Source: Kiritimatiellia bacterium
Lineage (GTDB): Bacteria; Verrucomicrobiota; Kiritimatiellia; RFP12; UBA1067
Direction: 5' to 3'
Assembly (NCBI GenBank): GCA_016296065.1
Contig: JAEDKA010000008.1
Span: forward strand, 1-64,000
Length of the DNA: 64,000 nt
Position numbers and translations under genes: made by a program. Positions 15,935-24,664 of this stretch are shown here, in pieces. Numbering within the stretch: the first letter of the stretch is position 1; every line of letters starts with the position of its first letter. The notes under the pieces are model-generated. The model saw only the letters and a list, made by a program, of their open reading frames with translations. It did no database searches and was not told where the DNA came from.

Positions 15935-17983
15935 TTACGCCTTGCGGCCGGTGAGGGCGCGGATGAAGCCCTCGATGTTCGCGGACTCCTCTAGCGTGAT
16001 AACGCCGTCAGCCCGCGCGGCATCGAGCGCCTTTCGGAACTCCTCCTGTCCCTCGATCTTGGCGAGCAGTTCGGACAGCTGCGCGGCCTCCTTCTCGTCG
16101 ATGCGTCCGTCCGCGAGAATCGCGTCCGCCATGTGCGAGAGCTGCGCGGCGAACGCCCTGTTGTTGACGCTCTGGGCGAACTTGCGGAACACGGCGGGCA
16201 TGGAACCCTCCGCGACCGCGCCCTTGACGACGAGCTTCAGGAAGAAGAGCGTCGCGAGCATGAACAGCACCGCGAGCGGCAGCGCGACCCACGCCGAGCC
16301 GACGAACGGCGCCACGATGTAGGCGACGAACGAGACGGCCGCGACGACGAGCGCGTACGGAAGCTGCGTGTTGACGTGCACTATGTGGTTGCACTGCGCA
16401 CCGGCGGACGCCATGATCGTCGTGTCGGAGATCGGCGAGCAGTGGTCGCCGCAAACAGCGCCGGCCATGCAGGCAGAGACGGCGATGATCGTCATGGACG
16501 AGCCCGGAATCGCGGCGAGGACGATCGGGATGAGGATTCCGAACGTGCCCCAGCTCGTGCCCGTGGAGAACGCGAGGATGATCGCGATGACGAAGATGAT
16601 CGCCGGGAGGAAGTTCCAGAGTCCGGCGGCGGGTCCGCTTATGATGTCGGAGATGAACACCTTCGCGCCGAGCGAGTCGGTCATCGCCTTGAGCGTCCAC
16701 GCGCAGCAGAGGATCATGATCGCGGGGACCATCGCCTTGAAGCCCTCCGGGAACGCGTCCATGCAGTCGCGGAACGAGATGACGCGGCGGCAGATGTAGA
16801 ACACGACGGCGAACACAATCGCCGCGATCGAGCCGAGCGCGAGGCCGACGGACGCGTCGGAGTCGGAGAACGCCTTGACGAACCCGGGCTTGTCCGCGCC
16901 GAAGTATCCGCCGGAGTAGATCATGCCGACCATGCAGCACGCGATGAGGACGACGACTGGGATTACCAGGTCGATGACGCGTCCGCGGTCGTTCTTCGCG
17001 AGGGCCTCGGTTGCGTCCTCTATCGCGCCGAGGTCGGGTCCGCCGGCAGAGGTCGCCGCCTCGTGGCGCTTCATCGGGCCGAAGTCGAATTTCATGAACG
17101 CGAACGCGAACATGGCGACGATGGTGAGGATCGCGTAGAAGTTGTACGGGATCGCGCTGATGAAGAGCGAGAAGCCGCTCTCCGCGCCTGCGCCCTTGGC
17201 GAAGCCCGCGACGGCCGCGGCCCAGCTGGAGATCGGCGCGATGATGCAGATCGGGGCTGCCGTCGCGTCGATGAGGTACGCGAGCTTGGCGCGCGAGACC
17301 CCCTTCGCGTCGGTGACCGGACGCATCACGCTGCCGACGGTGAGGCAGTTGAAGTAGTCGTCGACGAAGATGAGCATGCCGAGGACTATCGTCGCGACCT
17401 GCGCGCCGATCCTGGACTTGATGTGCGTCTGCGCCCATCTTCCGAACGCCGCTGACGCGCCCGTCTTGTTCATCATCGCGACGAGCGAGCCCAGGAGGAC
17501 GAGGAAGAGCAGAATGCCGACGTTGTATCCGTCCGCGACCGAGTCGATGAAGCCGTCCTTTACGACGTGCATCATCGTCCCCTCGAACGCGAAGCCGGAG
17601 TAGAGAAGCCCGCCGGAGACAATGCCGATGAAGAGCGACGAGTACACCTCCTTCGTGATGAGCGCGAGGAAGATCGCCAGAAGCGGCGGGAAGATCGCCC
17701 ACCACGTGCCGAAGAAGCGGTTCTCGGTGCGGATCGCCGCAAGGGCCTTCGCCTCGTTCGCCTTGAACTCCTTGTCGTTCTGGACGTTGTCCGCGTAGGC
17801 GTCGATGTACGACTTTGCGCCCTTGACGTCGTCGGCGTCTGCGATCACCGCAAGGTTGTATGCGTTCGTGGCGTCGTCTACTACGACGGAAACGGGATAC
17901 GCCGGCGTTTCCGCCGGCGTATCGCCCTCCGCGAACGCGAACGATGCCGACAGCACCGCAACCGCGATCAGGATGTTCTTCAT
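15935..17983 (-). CDS. NhaC-type Na+/H+ antiporter with signal peptide and C-terminal acidic domain
   Basis: A 682-residue inner-membrane antiporter, much longer than typical NhaC (about 460-520). Residues 1-18 look like a cleavable signal peptide (VLSASFAFAEGD). Residues 19-88 are a soluble charged segment, predicted periplasmic. About eleven hydrophobic segments follow, with the family core SWGTFGILIPIVLAAIPG and GDHCSPISDTTIMASAGA. Residues about 595-682 form a soluble helical tail with ADGRIDEKEAAQL and ADGVITLEES, which resembles TerB-like or EF-hand-like acidic helices. It lies between an outer-membrane barrel gene (29 nt upstream) and the GH81 gene (35 nt downstream), suggesting Na+ handling linked to polysaccharide use. 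Confidence 0.82.
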   Translation of the reverse strand: MKNILIAVAVLSASFAFAEGDTPAETPAYPVSVVVDDATNAYNLAVIADADDVKGAKSYIDAYADNVQNDKEFKANEAKALAAIRTENRFFGTWWAIFPPLLAIFLALITKEVYSSLFIGIVSGGLLYSGFAFEGTMMHVVKDGFIDSVADGYNVGILLFLVLLGSLVAMMNKTGASAAFGRWAQTHIKSRIGAQVATIVLGMLIFVDDYFNCLTVGSVMRPVTDAKGVSRAKLAYLIDATAAPICIIAPISSWAAAVAGFAKGAGAESGFSLFISAIPYNFYAILTIVAMFAFAFMKFDFGPMKRHEAATSAGGPDLGAIEDATEALAKNDRGRVIDLVIPVVVLIACCMVGMIYSGGYFGADKPGFVKAFSDSDASVGLALGSIAAIVFAVVFYICRRVISFRDCMDAFPEGFKAMVPAIMILCCAWTLKAMTDSLGAKVFISDIISGPAAGLWNFLPAIIFVIAIILAFSTGTSWGTFGILIPIVLAAIPGSSMTIIAVSACMAGAVCGDHCSPISDTTIMASAGAQCNHIVHVNTQLPYALVVAAVSFVAYIVAPFVGSAWVALPLAVLFMLATLFFLKLVVKGAVAEGSMPAVFRKFAQSVNNRAFAAQLSHMADAILADGRIDEKEAAQLSELLAKIEGQEEFRKALDAARADGVITLEESANIEGFIRALTGRKA

Positions 17984-18012
17984 CGTCGTTATCCCCGTTT
18001 TTCGGACTTAGA

Positions 18013-18915
18013 TCAGAACGCGAGGCTGACGGAGACTCCGCCGTAGAGGAGGCCGTCGTGCGAGCCGTGCCTGCTGTCGACCGAATAGGAGTCCCAGCCC
18101 GGGCAGTGGCGCACGCGGTGGTCGAGCTTGTAGAGGTAGTTGAGGTGCGCGCCGAGCGAGATGTTGTCGGTGAGCGCGTAGCTCAGCGCGATGCCGTTGT
18201 CCCAGCCGCCGAACACGGTGTCGGTCAGTGCGCCGCCGGAGATGTACTTCGCGTACTCCGAGGTGTAGAGCGTCGTCTTGGAGGTGAGCTTGAGCGAGAG
18301 GTCCTCGGTGATCTCAAAGCCCTTGGAGAGCGCGAAGTCGATCATGAACGCCTCGTCCGGCTTGCTGTTGTGCGCATACTCCCAGAAGAACTTGACGCTC
18401 GGGACGACGAACTCGTTGTCGTACTCGGCGCCGATCGTCCAGAACTTCTGAGACGCCCATCCGCAGCGCGGGTAGGTGTACCAGAGGTGGGACGCCGTGA
18501 GGTTCACCGGCCCGATGGAGTTGCCGTACACGATCTCGTAGTCGAACTCGCCGATGCCGCCGAGCTGCTTGCCGCCGTTGCCGCGCTTGCGCGAGCTGTG
18601 GCGCTTGTTGAGCTCCTGGCTGGCCCAGACGTCGGCAGCGATCCACCCGAACTTCTCGGGGAGGTTCAGCTGCATCCAGACGTCGTACTGCGCGACCGGC
18701 GTGTCGGAGAAGATGCGGTTGTGGGACACGTACGCCGAGTTGACGTCGAGCTGGAGCGCGACCTCGAACAGCGGGGTCTCATCCTCCGACTCGGACTCCT
18801 CCGCCTCCGCCGCCTCGGGCTTCGCGGACTCGTTCTGGACGGGCTGCTCCTCGGCCTGCACCGTGAGTGCGGCGGCGGCGGCCATCGCTCCGAGCGTGAT
18901 CATCAGTTTCTTCAT
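18013..18915 (-). CDS. Predicted outer-membrane beta-barrel protein
   Basis: A 300-residue protein I do not recognise at family level. It has a signal peptide (residues 1-21, LTVQA) and an acidic linker (EAAEAEESESEDETP). Amphipathic strands alternate aromatic and polar residues (VALQLDVNSAYVSHNR, WIAADVWASQELN, NGIALSYALTDNISLGAHLN). The C-terminus is YGGVSVSLAF, with the terminal phenylalanine expected by the BAM machinery. It may be a small porin. It sits between the GlnQ-type ATPase and the NhaC-type antiporter, 34 and 29 nt apart. Confidence 0.65.
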   Translation of the reverse strand: MKKLMITLGAMAAAAALTVQAEEQPVQNESAKPEAAEAEESESEDETPLFEVALQLDVNSAYVSHNRIFSDTPVAQYDVWMQLNLPEKFGWIAADVWASQELNKRHSSRKRGNGGKQLGGIGEFDYEIVYGNSIGPVNLTASHLWYTYPRCGWASQKFWTIGAEYDNEFVVPSVKFFWEYAHNSKPDEAFMIDFALSKGFEITEDLSLKLTSKTTLYTSEYAKYISGGALTDTVFGGWDNGIALSYALTDNISLGAHLNYLYKLDHRVRHCPGWDSYSVDSRHGSHDGLLYGGVSVSLAF

Positions 18916-18949
18916 GTGACTTTCTCCTTTGGTGTTTTTGTCGGGGGGA

Positions 18950-19816
18950 TCAGTTCGCTTCGCCGGTTCCCCCGCCGGCGAGCATATCCTTGAGCCGCGC
19001 GAGCTCCTCCTCGGAGACTTCGCGGTCCTTGAGAATGTCGAAGAGCTCGGACTTTACCTTGTCGCGGAACTCGGTGCCTACCCGCACCTTGCCTAGGAAC
19101 TCGCCGAGGCGTCCGTCGTGTTTCGCGTCGAAGATCTCCGCCGGCGTCCCCTCCGCGGCGATCCTGCCGCCCTCGAGGAACAGCACGCGCGTCGCCACGT
19201 CGCGCGCGAAGCGCATCTCGTGCGTGACGACGACCATCGTCATGCCGTGCTTCGCGAGGTCCTTCATGACGTCCAGAACCTCGCCAACCATCTCCGGGTC
19301 GAGCGCGGACGTCGGCTCGTCGAAGAGCATCACCTTGGGCTCCATCGCGAGCGAACGCACTATGGCGACGCGCTGCTTCTGTCCGCCGGAAAGCTGCTGC
19401 GGATACGCCGTTGCCTTGTCCGCGAGGCCTACGAGCTCAAGCAACTCCATCGCCTTCTTCTCGGCGTCCGCGGCGGATACGCCGCGCACGAGCTTCGGGG
19501 CGAGGGTGATGTTGTCAAGGATCGTAAGGTGCGGGAAGAGGTTGAAGTGCTGGAAGACCATCCCCATCTCGCTGCGGACGCGGTTCTTCGTCTTGTCATC
19601 CGCCTTCACGATGTCGATCCCGTCGAATATGATGGACCCCTCGGTCGGTTGCTCCAGGAGGTTCATGCAGCGGAGGAAGGTGGACTTGCCGCCGCCGGAC
19701 GGGCCGATCATGACTACGACCTCACCCTTGCATATCTCGGTAGAAAGCCCTTTCAACACCTCGAGCTTTCCGAAGTTCTTCTTCAGATTCTCGATTTTAA
19801 GCAATATTTCTTTCAT
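18950..19816 (-). CDS. Polar amino-acid-type ABC transporter ATPase (GlnQ/HisP family)
   Basis: A 288-residue ABC ATPase. Walker A is GPSGGGKST (about residue 38), the Q-loop lies in GMVFQHFNLFPHLT, the signature is LSGGQKQR, Walker B is VMLFDEPTSALDPE and the switch histidine is in VVTHEMRFARDVA. These strings are those of the polar amino-acid import group. It has an extra C-terminal tail of about 45 residues (from about 245, helical and charged) that GlnQ lacks. No permease or binding protein is adjacent, so its partners must be encoded elsewhere. A GATAAT box lies 12 nt before the ATG. It is first in the run glnQ-like, barrel, nhaC-like, GH81. Confidence 0.88.
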   Translation of the reverse strand: MKEILLKIENLKKNFGKLEVLKGLSTEICKGEVVVMIGPSGGGKSTFLRCMNLLEQPTEGSIIFDGIDIVKADDKTKNRVRSEMGMVFQHFNLFPHLTILDNITLAPKLVRGVSAADAEKKAMELLELVGLADKATAYPQQLSGGQKQRVAIVRSLAMEPKVMLFDEPTSALDPEMVGEVLDVMKDLAKHGMTMVVVTHEMRFARDVATRVLFLEGGRIAAEGTPAEIFDAKHDGRLGEFLGKVRVGTEFRDKVKSELFDILKDREVSEEELARLKDMLAGGGTGEAN

Positions 19817-19828
19817 AATCTGGACAAT

Positions 19829-19834
19829 ATTATC
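19829..19834 (-). promoter_or_regulatory. -10 box of the GlnQ-type ATPase run, near-leaderless
   Basis: GATAAT (context TAGGATAAT), 12 nt before the ATG at 19816, giving a predicted leader of about 5 nt. Confidence 0.5.
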
Positions 19835-19884
19835 CTAAAATCCGCCACGAATGTCAAGCGGACGGACCATGCCAGATCATTCCG

Positions 19885-21537
19885 TCATTCCGTGCGCGGC
19901 TCCACTATGGCGGCGAAACCGCCGTTCGCGGCGCAATTTACGGACAGAGAATCCACTTCGAGTGTCTCATCGGCGACAGGTGCGCATCCTCGGACTGCGG
20001 CGGGATCGGCATCTCGGCAGAGCCAGACCTTGCAAGTTCCGTTCCCAGCGAACCCGAGGGGAAGCACGATAGTGCGCGCCTGCCCCGCATTTATGGCGCC
20101 GACGAACCAGACGTTGCCCTTGCGCCGCGCGACGACGGCGAACTTTCCGATCTCGCCCTGAAGGAAACGCGTCTCGTCAAACGACACCGGCAGCCTGCGC
20201 CAGAAGTCAAGCGCAGGGTTCGACTCGTCAATCTGGTCCGGCCGACTGTACCAGAACAGGAACTGCCATCCGCTCGTGTAGACACACGGCAGCGCAAGCT
20301 GGTGTGCGAGGGTGTTCTTAACTCGCGCGTTCTTCCAGCACGGGGTGTAGTCGCCGGGTCCGTCGAGATAGCGGGTGAAGGGCAACGCGCAGTCGTGCGC
20401 GGCATCGGGCATCTCCTCGTTGCCGCGAATCCCCTCGACCGTCATGACGTTAGGATACGTCTTCTGTATTCCCGTGAGCCTGTATTCGTCGTGGATGTCG
20501 ACGAGGAGCCTGCGTTCCGCGGCGGCCGCGATCGCGTCCGTGACCCACTTGCGCCACTCCTGGCTGCCGACGTTGACGAAACCGTACTTCACGCCCTTCA
20601 CGCCCCACTCCACAAGCCTGTCCAGAATCGCGTCGCGGTTCTTCTTGAGTGGTTCGCGGTTGACATAGAGGATGACTCCAACATCCTTCTCCCTGGCATA
20701 GCGCAGTATCTCGAAGAAGTCGAACTTCTCGCCTTTCGCCACGCGTTCGGGCGCAAGCCCAGGCTTAAGGGGGTCGCCCGTATGCTCCTGTCCGTACCAT
20801 CCGCAGTCAAGCTCGATGTACTGCATGCCATTGCGCCTGACGAAGTCGACGGCATCCTTGGCGCAGTCGGTGCTGAGTTTTGCGACGCGCAGGACCTTCC
20901 CGGGCCTTATCCAGCTCGTGTCGGCAATGCGCGACGGCGCGTTGAGCGCGTCCATTACGCCTGGCTGCGCGTTTGCGAGCGACGCAGCGTCCTTCGCGAC
21001 GTGTATATAGCGCCACGGCGTCGTGTAAGGGGCATGCACCTTCGATGTACCCTCGAGCAGGGTCTTGACCTGCCCCTTCCCGGCCCCGCTCGCGAACCTG
21101 ATGCGTGAGTAGTCGAGGCATCCGGCATCGCCGATTGCCGCAACAAAGCCAGCGCCTTCGACGACGAGCGGGCCTTCAGCCGTTCCTGGGTAGGACGTCG
21201 CATAGTTGTGCATCTCGCCTATTCCGGCGGCGACGGGCGCGAAGCCGGGACGCGGCGCCATCTCGGCGATGGTAGACAACGTCTTCGGCACATATTCGCC
21301 CTGCGCGTGGGAGACAGGCCAGCACCTCAGGTCGGCGCCAAAGTCGAACGTCCACTCCTCGTTCTCGACTACGCGTTCGCCGTCGCCCTCGAACCGAATA
21401 CGCCAGGCGACGGCGCCTACGAGATTTGTCGTCTCTATGACAGCACCTTCGCCAAGGGACGGCGGGGTGACATCGCAGACCTTCTCCCCTCCCGGGCAGA
21501 ACACGGCAAACGCCGCAAGTAGAGTGATTGTGTTCAT
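19885..21537 (-). CDS. Secreted GH97-family glycosidase
   Basis: A 550-residue protein with a short N-terminal hydrophobic signal (MNTITLLAAFAVF). The GH97 features are APYTTPWRYIHVA, YIELDCGWYG, VKGVKYGFVNVG, DIHDEYRLTGIQKTYPN with VEGIRGNEE, and the C-terminal sandwich with KGNVWFVGAINAGQARTI. In retaining GH97 enzymes an aspartate nucleophile sits in a K-x-D-F string. Here the position reads VKYGFVN with glycine, as in the inverting SusB-type enzymes. The likely substrate is an alpha-glucan or alpha-galactoside, undecided. ATG 21537 is chosen because the TATAAT box ends exactly 6 nt before it; the longer frame to 21579 would start before the promoter. Confidence 0.85.
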   Translation of the reverse strand: MNTITLLAAFAVFCPGGEKVCDVTPPSLGEGAVIETTNLVGAVAWRIRFEGDGERVVENEEWTFDFGADLRCWPVSHAQGEYVPKTLSTIAEMAPRPGFAPVAAGIGEMHNYATSYPGTAEGPLVVEGAGFVAAIGDAGCLDYSRIRFASGAGKGQVKTLLEGTSKVHAPYTTPWRYIHVAKDAASLANAQPGVMDALNAPSRIADTSWIRPGKVLRVAKLSTDCAKDAVDFVRRNGMQYIELDCGWYGQEHTGDPLKPGLAPERVAKGEKFDFFEILRYAREKDVGVILYVNREPLKKNRDAILDRLVEWGVKGVKYGFVNVGSQEWRKWVTDAIAAAAERRLLVDIHDEYRLTGIQKTYPNVMTVEGIRGNEEMPDAAHDCALPFTRYLDGPGDYTPCWKNARVKNTLAHQLALPCVYTSGWQFLFWYSRPDQIDESNPALDFWRRLPVSFDETRFLQGEIGKFAVVARRKGNVWFVGAINAGQARTIVLPLGFAGNGTCKVWLCRDADPAAVRGCAPVADETLEVDSLSVNCAANGGFAAIVEPRTE

Positions 21538-21543
21538 GCCGCA

Positions 21544-21549
21544 ATTATA
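21544..21549 (-). promoter_or_regulatory. -10 box of the GH97 gene, leaderless
   Basis: TTTGG-TATAAT with a 6-nt spacer (TGCGGC) to the ATG, so the predicted transcription start coincides with the start codon. Confidence 0.65.
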
Positions 21550-21631
21550 CCAAAGCTGCGCAGAGATGGGCACTCCCACTTACGGGGGATAAGATTTCCC
21601 TGGGATGCGAGGCGACAGCCAAGGCAAGCGA

Positions 21632-23650
21632 TCAGTCTTCGTCGGAGGCGTCGGGGTCCTTTAGCTTCACGCCGAGGTCCCTGAGCCGTATCGTCACCAA
21701 CTCCTCGGGCGACGGGTCGGCAAGGTCGGTGACGCGCAGGGCCTGGCGCTCCACGGACTTCTCGAACAGGTTCCTAGCCCAGCGTGCGTTGCCGAAGTTC
21801 TTGTCCCGCGTCTCGGTGAGCATCGAGATGTAAGGCAGGAGATAGTGGTCGGCCTGTTCCGAAAGCCTGTATTTCGCCTTCTTCGCCATCGAGCGATACA
21901 CCTCCGCCAGTTCCTTCGCGCTGTAGTCGGGAAACTCCACCGTCCTGTTGAACCGGCTTTCAAGCCCGGAGTTGATGGACATGAATCGCTTCATCTCCTC
22001 CTTGTATCCGGCGATGATAACGACCATCGAGCCGCGCGCGTCCTCCATGCGCTTCAAGAGCGTCGCGACGGCCTCCGCGCCGTACTGGTCGTTCTCGCCC
22101 TGGTTGAGCTGGTAAGCCTCGTCTATGAAGAGGATGCCGCCCATCGCGGAGTCGATGAGCTTGTTCGTCTTCGCGGCCGTCTGGCCCTCGTACTTCGCGA
22201 CGAGCCCAGAGCGGTCGGTTTCGACGAAATTCGCGCGGTCCAGCACGCCGAGGGCGCGGAACGCCTTGCCGAGTATGCGCGCGACGGTCGTCTTGCCGGT
22301 GCCGGGATTGCCGGTGAACACGAAGTTGTAGCTCATCGTGACGTTGTTGTCCAGTCCCTTCTCGGCGCGCAACTTGTTCGCGCGTACGGTCGCGACGAGA
22401 CGCCGCACCTCGTCCTTCACAGGCTGAAGCCCCACGAGCGCATCGAGCTCCGCAAGCACGTCCTCGATCTTCGGCGCGCGGATGTCCTCCTTCTTCTCGC
22501 CTGCGGAAAGGTCCGCGAGAGCGAGCGTCTTCAGCGCCTCGGCGTCCATGTCACCAGACTCCGCGAGCCGCGTCGCCTGGCGCGCAGTGGCGTCTTCGAA
22601 AAGCTGGCGGACGAACCTGGCGTTGCCGAACGTGCGGTCGCGCTTCGCCGTGAGCTTCGCGATCGCCGCGTCGAGCCCGGCATCGAGATCCGGAGCGAGC
22701 ACGAACTCGTTCTTCTTCGCCATCGAGCGGAATATCGCCGCGAGCTCCGGCGCAGTGTAGTCGGCAAATTCTATCGTCTTGGGGAAGCGGCTCATCAGCC
22801 CGGAATTGGCGTCGAGGAAATCGCGCATCTCGTCCGTGTAGCCCGCCGCGATGACGATAAGCTTGTCGCGATCGTCCTCCATGCGCTTCAGGAGCGTCGC
22901 GATCGCCTCCTTGCCGTAGTCGTCGTTTTCTCCGCTCACCAGCTGATACGCCTCGTCGACGAAGAGGATTCCGCCAATCGCCTCGTCTATCTTCTCGTTC
23001 GTCTTGACCGCTGTTTCGCCCGCATAGCGTCCGACGAGCCCTGAGCGGTCCGTCTCAACAAGCTGGCCCGTCTTCGCGATTCCGAGCGCGCGGAACGCGC
23101 GCGCGACGATGCGCGCGACGGTCGTCTTGCCCGTACCGGGGTTGCCGGTGAAGACCATGTGGTATGTCATCGGCGGAACCTTGAGCCCCTGCGCACGGCG
23201 CGCTTCGTTGACCTTCGCGAGATTGACGATCTTCTTGACCTCGGACTTCACTTCCTCGAGCCCGACAAGCGAGTCAAGCTCCGCGAGGACTTCCTCCACC
23301 GACTCGACCTGGTTCGTGGACTGCGTATCGCTTTTCGCGCCTTGAGGTCCGTCGTTCGCGACCGGCGGCTCGTCCGTTTCCGTCGAGTCGAGCGAAATCG
23401 GACACACTAGCGCCAACGCCAGGCAGACGAGCATGCCGATCGGTCCTATGAGGACACGCGCCCACTGCGGCGTGCGTTCGTTGAAGACGGCGATGCGGAT
23501 GATCCACACCGGGATCGTCATCAGCATCATGTAGATGATCGCGGAAACGGCGCAGTCCTCCGAAAACGCGAGGACGAGCACCACGAACAGCGCGACGTCG
23601 ACCAGACATCCGAATCCGATCGACGCCGCGTTCTTGCCAGATATGTTCAT
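21632..23650 (-). CDS. Membrane-anchored tandem AAA+ ATPase (CbbX/SpoVK-like)
   Basis: A 672-residue protein. Residues 1-85 hold two or three hydrophobic segments (FGCLVDVALFVVLVLAF; YMMLMTIPVWIIRIAVF; VLIGPIGMLVCLALAL). Two similar AAA+ modules follow (about 120-380 and 390-660), each with LVGLEEVK/LVGLQPVK, Walker A GNPGTGKTT, Walker B GGILFVDEAYQL/GGILFIDEAYQL, a sensor region ending in AGY and an arginine-finger stretch. Such CbbX/SpoVK/EccA-type ATPases remodel partner proteins. Here both are on one chain tethered to the membrane. It starts 4 nt after the FHA gene, so the two are almost certainly co-translated. Role unknown. Confidence 0.85.
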   Translation of the reverse strand: MNISGKNAASIGFGCLVDVALFVVLVLAFSEDCAVSAIIYMMLMTIPVWIIRIAVFNERTPQWARVLIGPIGMLVCLALALVCPISLDSTETDEPPVANDGPQGAKSDTQSTNQVESVEEVLAELDSLVGLEEVKSEVKKIVNLAKVNEARRAQGLKVPPMTYHMVFTGNPGTGKTTVARIVARAFRALGIAKTGQLVETDRSGLVGRYAGETAVKTNEKIDEAIGGILFVDEAYQLVSGENDDYGKEAIATLLKRMEDDRDKLIVIAAGYTDEMRDFLDANSGLMSRFPKTIEFADYTAPELAAIFRSMAKKNEFVLAPDLDAGLDAAIAKLTAKRDRTFGNARFVRQLFEDATARQATRLAESGDMDAEALKTLALADLSAGEKKEDIRAPKIEDVLAELDALVGLQPVKDEVRRLVATVRANKLRAEKGLDNNVTMSYNFVFTGNPGTGKTTVARILGKAFRALGVLDRANFVETDRSGLVAKYEGQTAAKTNKLIDSAMGGILFIDEAYQLNQGENDQYGAEAVATLLKRMEDARGSMVVIIAGYKEEMKRFMSINSGLESRFNRTVEFPDYSAKELAEVYRSMAKKAKYRLSEQADHYLLPYISMLTETRDKNFGNARWARNLFEKSVERQALRVTDLADPSPEELVTIRLRDLGVKLKDPDASDED

Positions 23651-23653
23651 ATG

Positions 23654-24601
23654 TTACGCTGGCTTGGTGGGAAGCTTGAGCCCGGGCTTAATGCCGGGCT
23701 TCGGCGGGAGCTTGAGACCCGTCGGTATGGAGCCCTTCGGCGGAAGCTTGAGCCCTGTCGGCATCGCGCCAGGCTTGGTGGGAAGCTTAAGGCCTGGCTT
23801 GAGGCCGCCCTTCATGCCGGGGAGCGTAGGACGGCGCAGCGCAGTCCCTCCCGGACGCGGCGCGCTGGCAGGAGCGGCAGGCTTCGCCTCTTCGACGGGC
23901 TTGAGCTCCTCAACCGGGGTGAGCTCCTCAAGCGGCGTAAGTTCGGCTACAGGAGTCAGTTCCGCAACCGGCTCGACCGGCTTGAGCTCCTCGACCGGCG
24001 CAAGGGGCTTGACCGGCTTGAGCTCCTCGACAGGCGCGAGGGGCTTGACGGGCTCGACCTTGGGTTCGGACTTGGCGGGCGCAATCGGAGAAAGCGGGGA
24101 AACGGGCTTTGCGACTTCCGCCGGCTTGATGGGCTCAACGGGAGCGACCGGCTTCGGGGTGACCTCGGTCTTGCGCGGAGTTATAAGCGACGGCGTGTTG
24201 GGGCGATGGGCCTCGACGAGCTTCACGACAGTCGGCGCGACCGCCGGGATGGGCTTCGGCGCCGCGGCGTCCGCATCCGTCATGGGTGCGACGGGATCGC
24301 CTGCCTGGAAATCGAAAGACGCAATCTCCATGAGACCGCAGCGAATGGAATCGCCCTTCTCTATTTTCTCCGGGGCCTCGATCTTGACGCGGTTGCGGTA
24401 GGTGCCGTTCGTGCTCCCGAGATCCTCGATATACCAGTCGCCGTCCCTAAAGAAGATGCGCGCATGGTGGCGTGAGAAGCCATCCACGTTGATGGGCGCA
24501 ATCGTGTTGCCGATTTCGCGCCCGATTGTTATCACTGCGGACTGGTCAAAGGTGTACCCAAGGTAGATACCCTTGATGTTTGCGATGAATTGAATCTTCA
24601 T
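23654..24601 (-). CDS. FHA-domain protein with proline/glutamate repeats and GLKLP tail
   Basis: A 315-residue protein. Residues about 1-95 are an FHA phosphothreonine-binding domain: VITIGREIGN, GFSRHHARIFFRDGDWYI and EDLGSTNGTYRNRVKI carry the canonical G-R, S-R-H and N-G residues. A long low-complexity linker follows with repeated PVEELKPV/PLAPVEELKP units. The tail contains four GLKLP(T/P)K repeats about 13 residues apart, ending GLKLPTKPA. It probably recruits phosphorylated partners to the AAA+ protein encoded 4 nt downstream. No Ser/Thr kinase gene is in the window. The ATG at 24601 lies 10 nt after a TATAAT box. Confidence 0.85.
   Translation of the reverse strand: MKIQFIANIKGIYLGYTFDQSAVITIGREIGNTIAPINVDGFSRHHARIFFRDGDWYIEDLGSTNGTYRNRVKIEAPEKIEKGDSIRCGLMEIASFDFQAGDPVAPMTDADAAAPKPIPAVAPTVVKLVEAHRPNTPSLITPRKTEVTPKPVAPVEPIKPAEVAKPVSPLSPIAPAKSEPKVEPVKPLAPVEELKPVKPLAPVEELKPVEPVAELTPVAELTPLEELTPVEELKPVEEAKPAAPASAPRPGGTALRRPTLPGMKGGLKPGLKLPTKPGAMPTGLKLPPKGSIPTGLKLPPKPGIKPGLKLPTKPA
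23657..23815 (-). repeat. In-gene repeats encoding GLKLP(T/P)K units
   Basis: Four imperfect direct repeats at the 3' end of the FHA gene encode GLKLP(T/P)K with alternating PG/IP spacers. Because they are nearly identical at DNA level they may be length-variable. Confidence 0.6.
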
Positions 24602-24611
24602 GGTATTAGCA

Positions 24612-24617
24612 ATTATA
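24612..24617 (-). promoter_or_regulatory. -10 box of the FHA-AAA unit, near-leaderless
   Basis: GC-TATAAT with 10 nt to the FHA ATG at 24601. Confidence 0.55.
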
Positions 24618-24664
24618 GCACAATTCAGGACGGGTGGCAACGGGACACACGTGGCAAATTTCGG

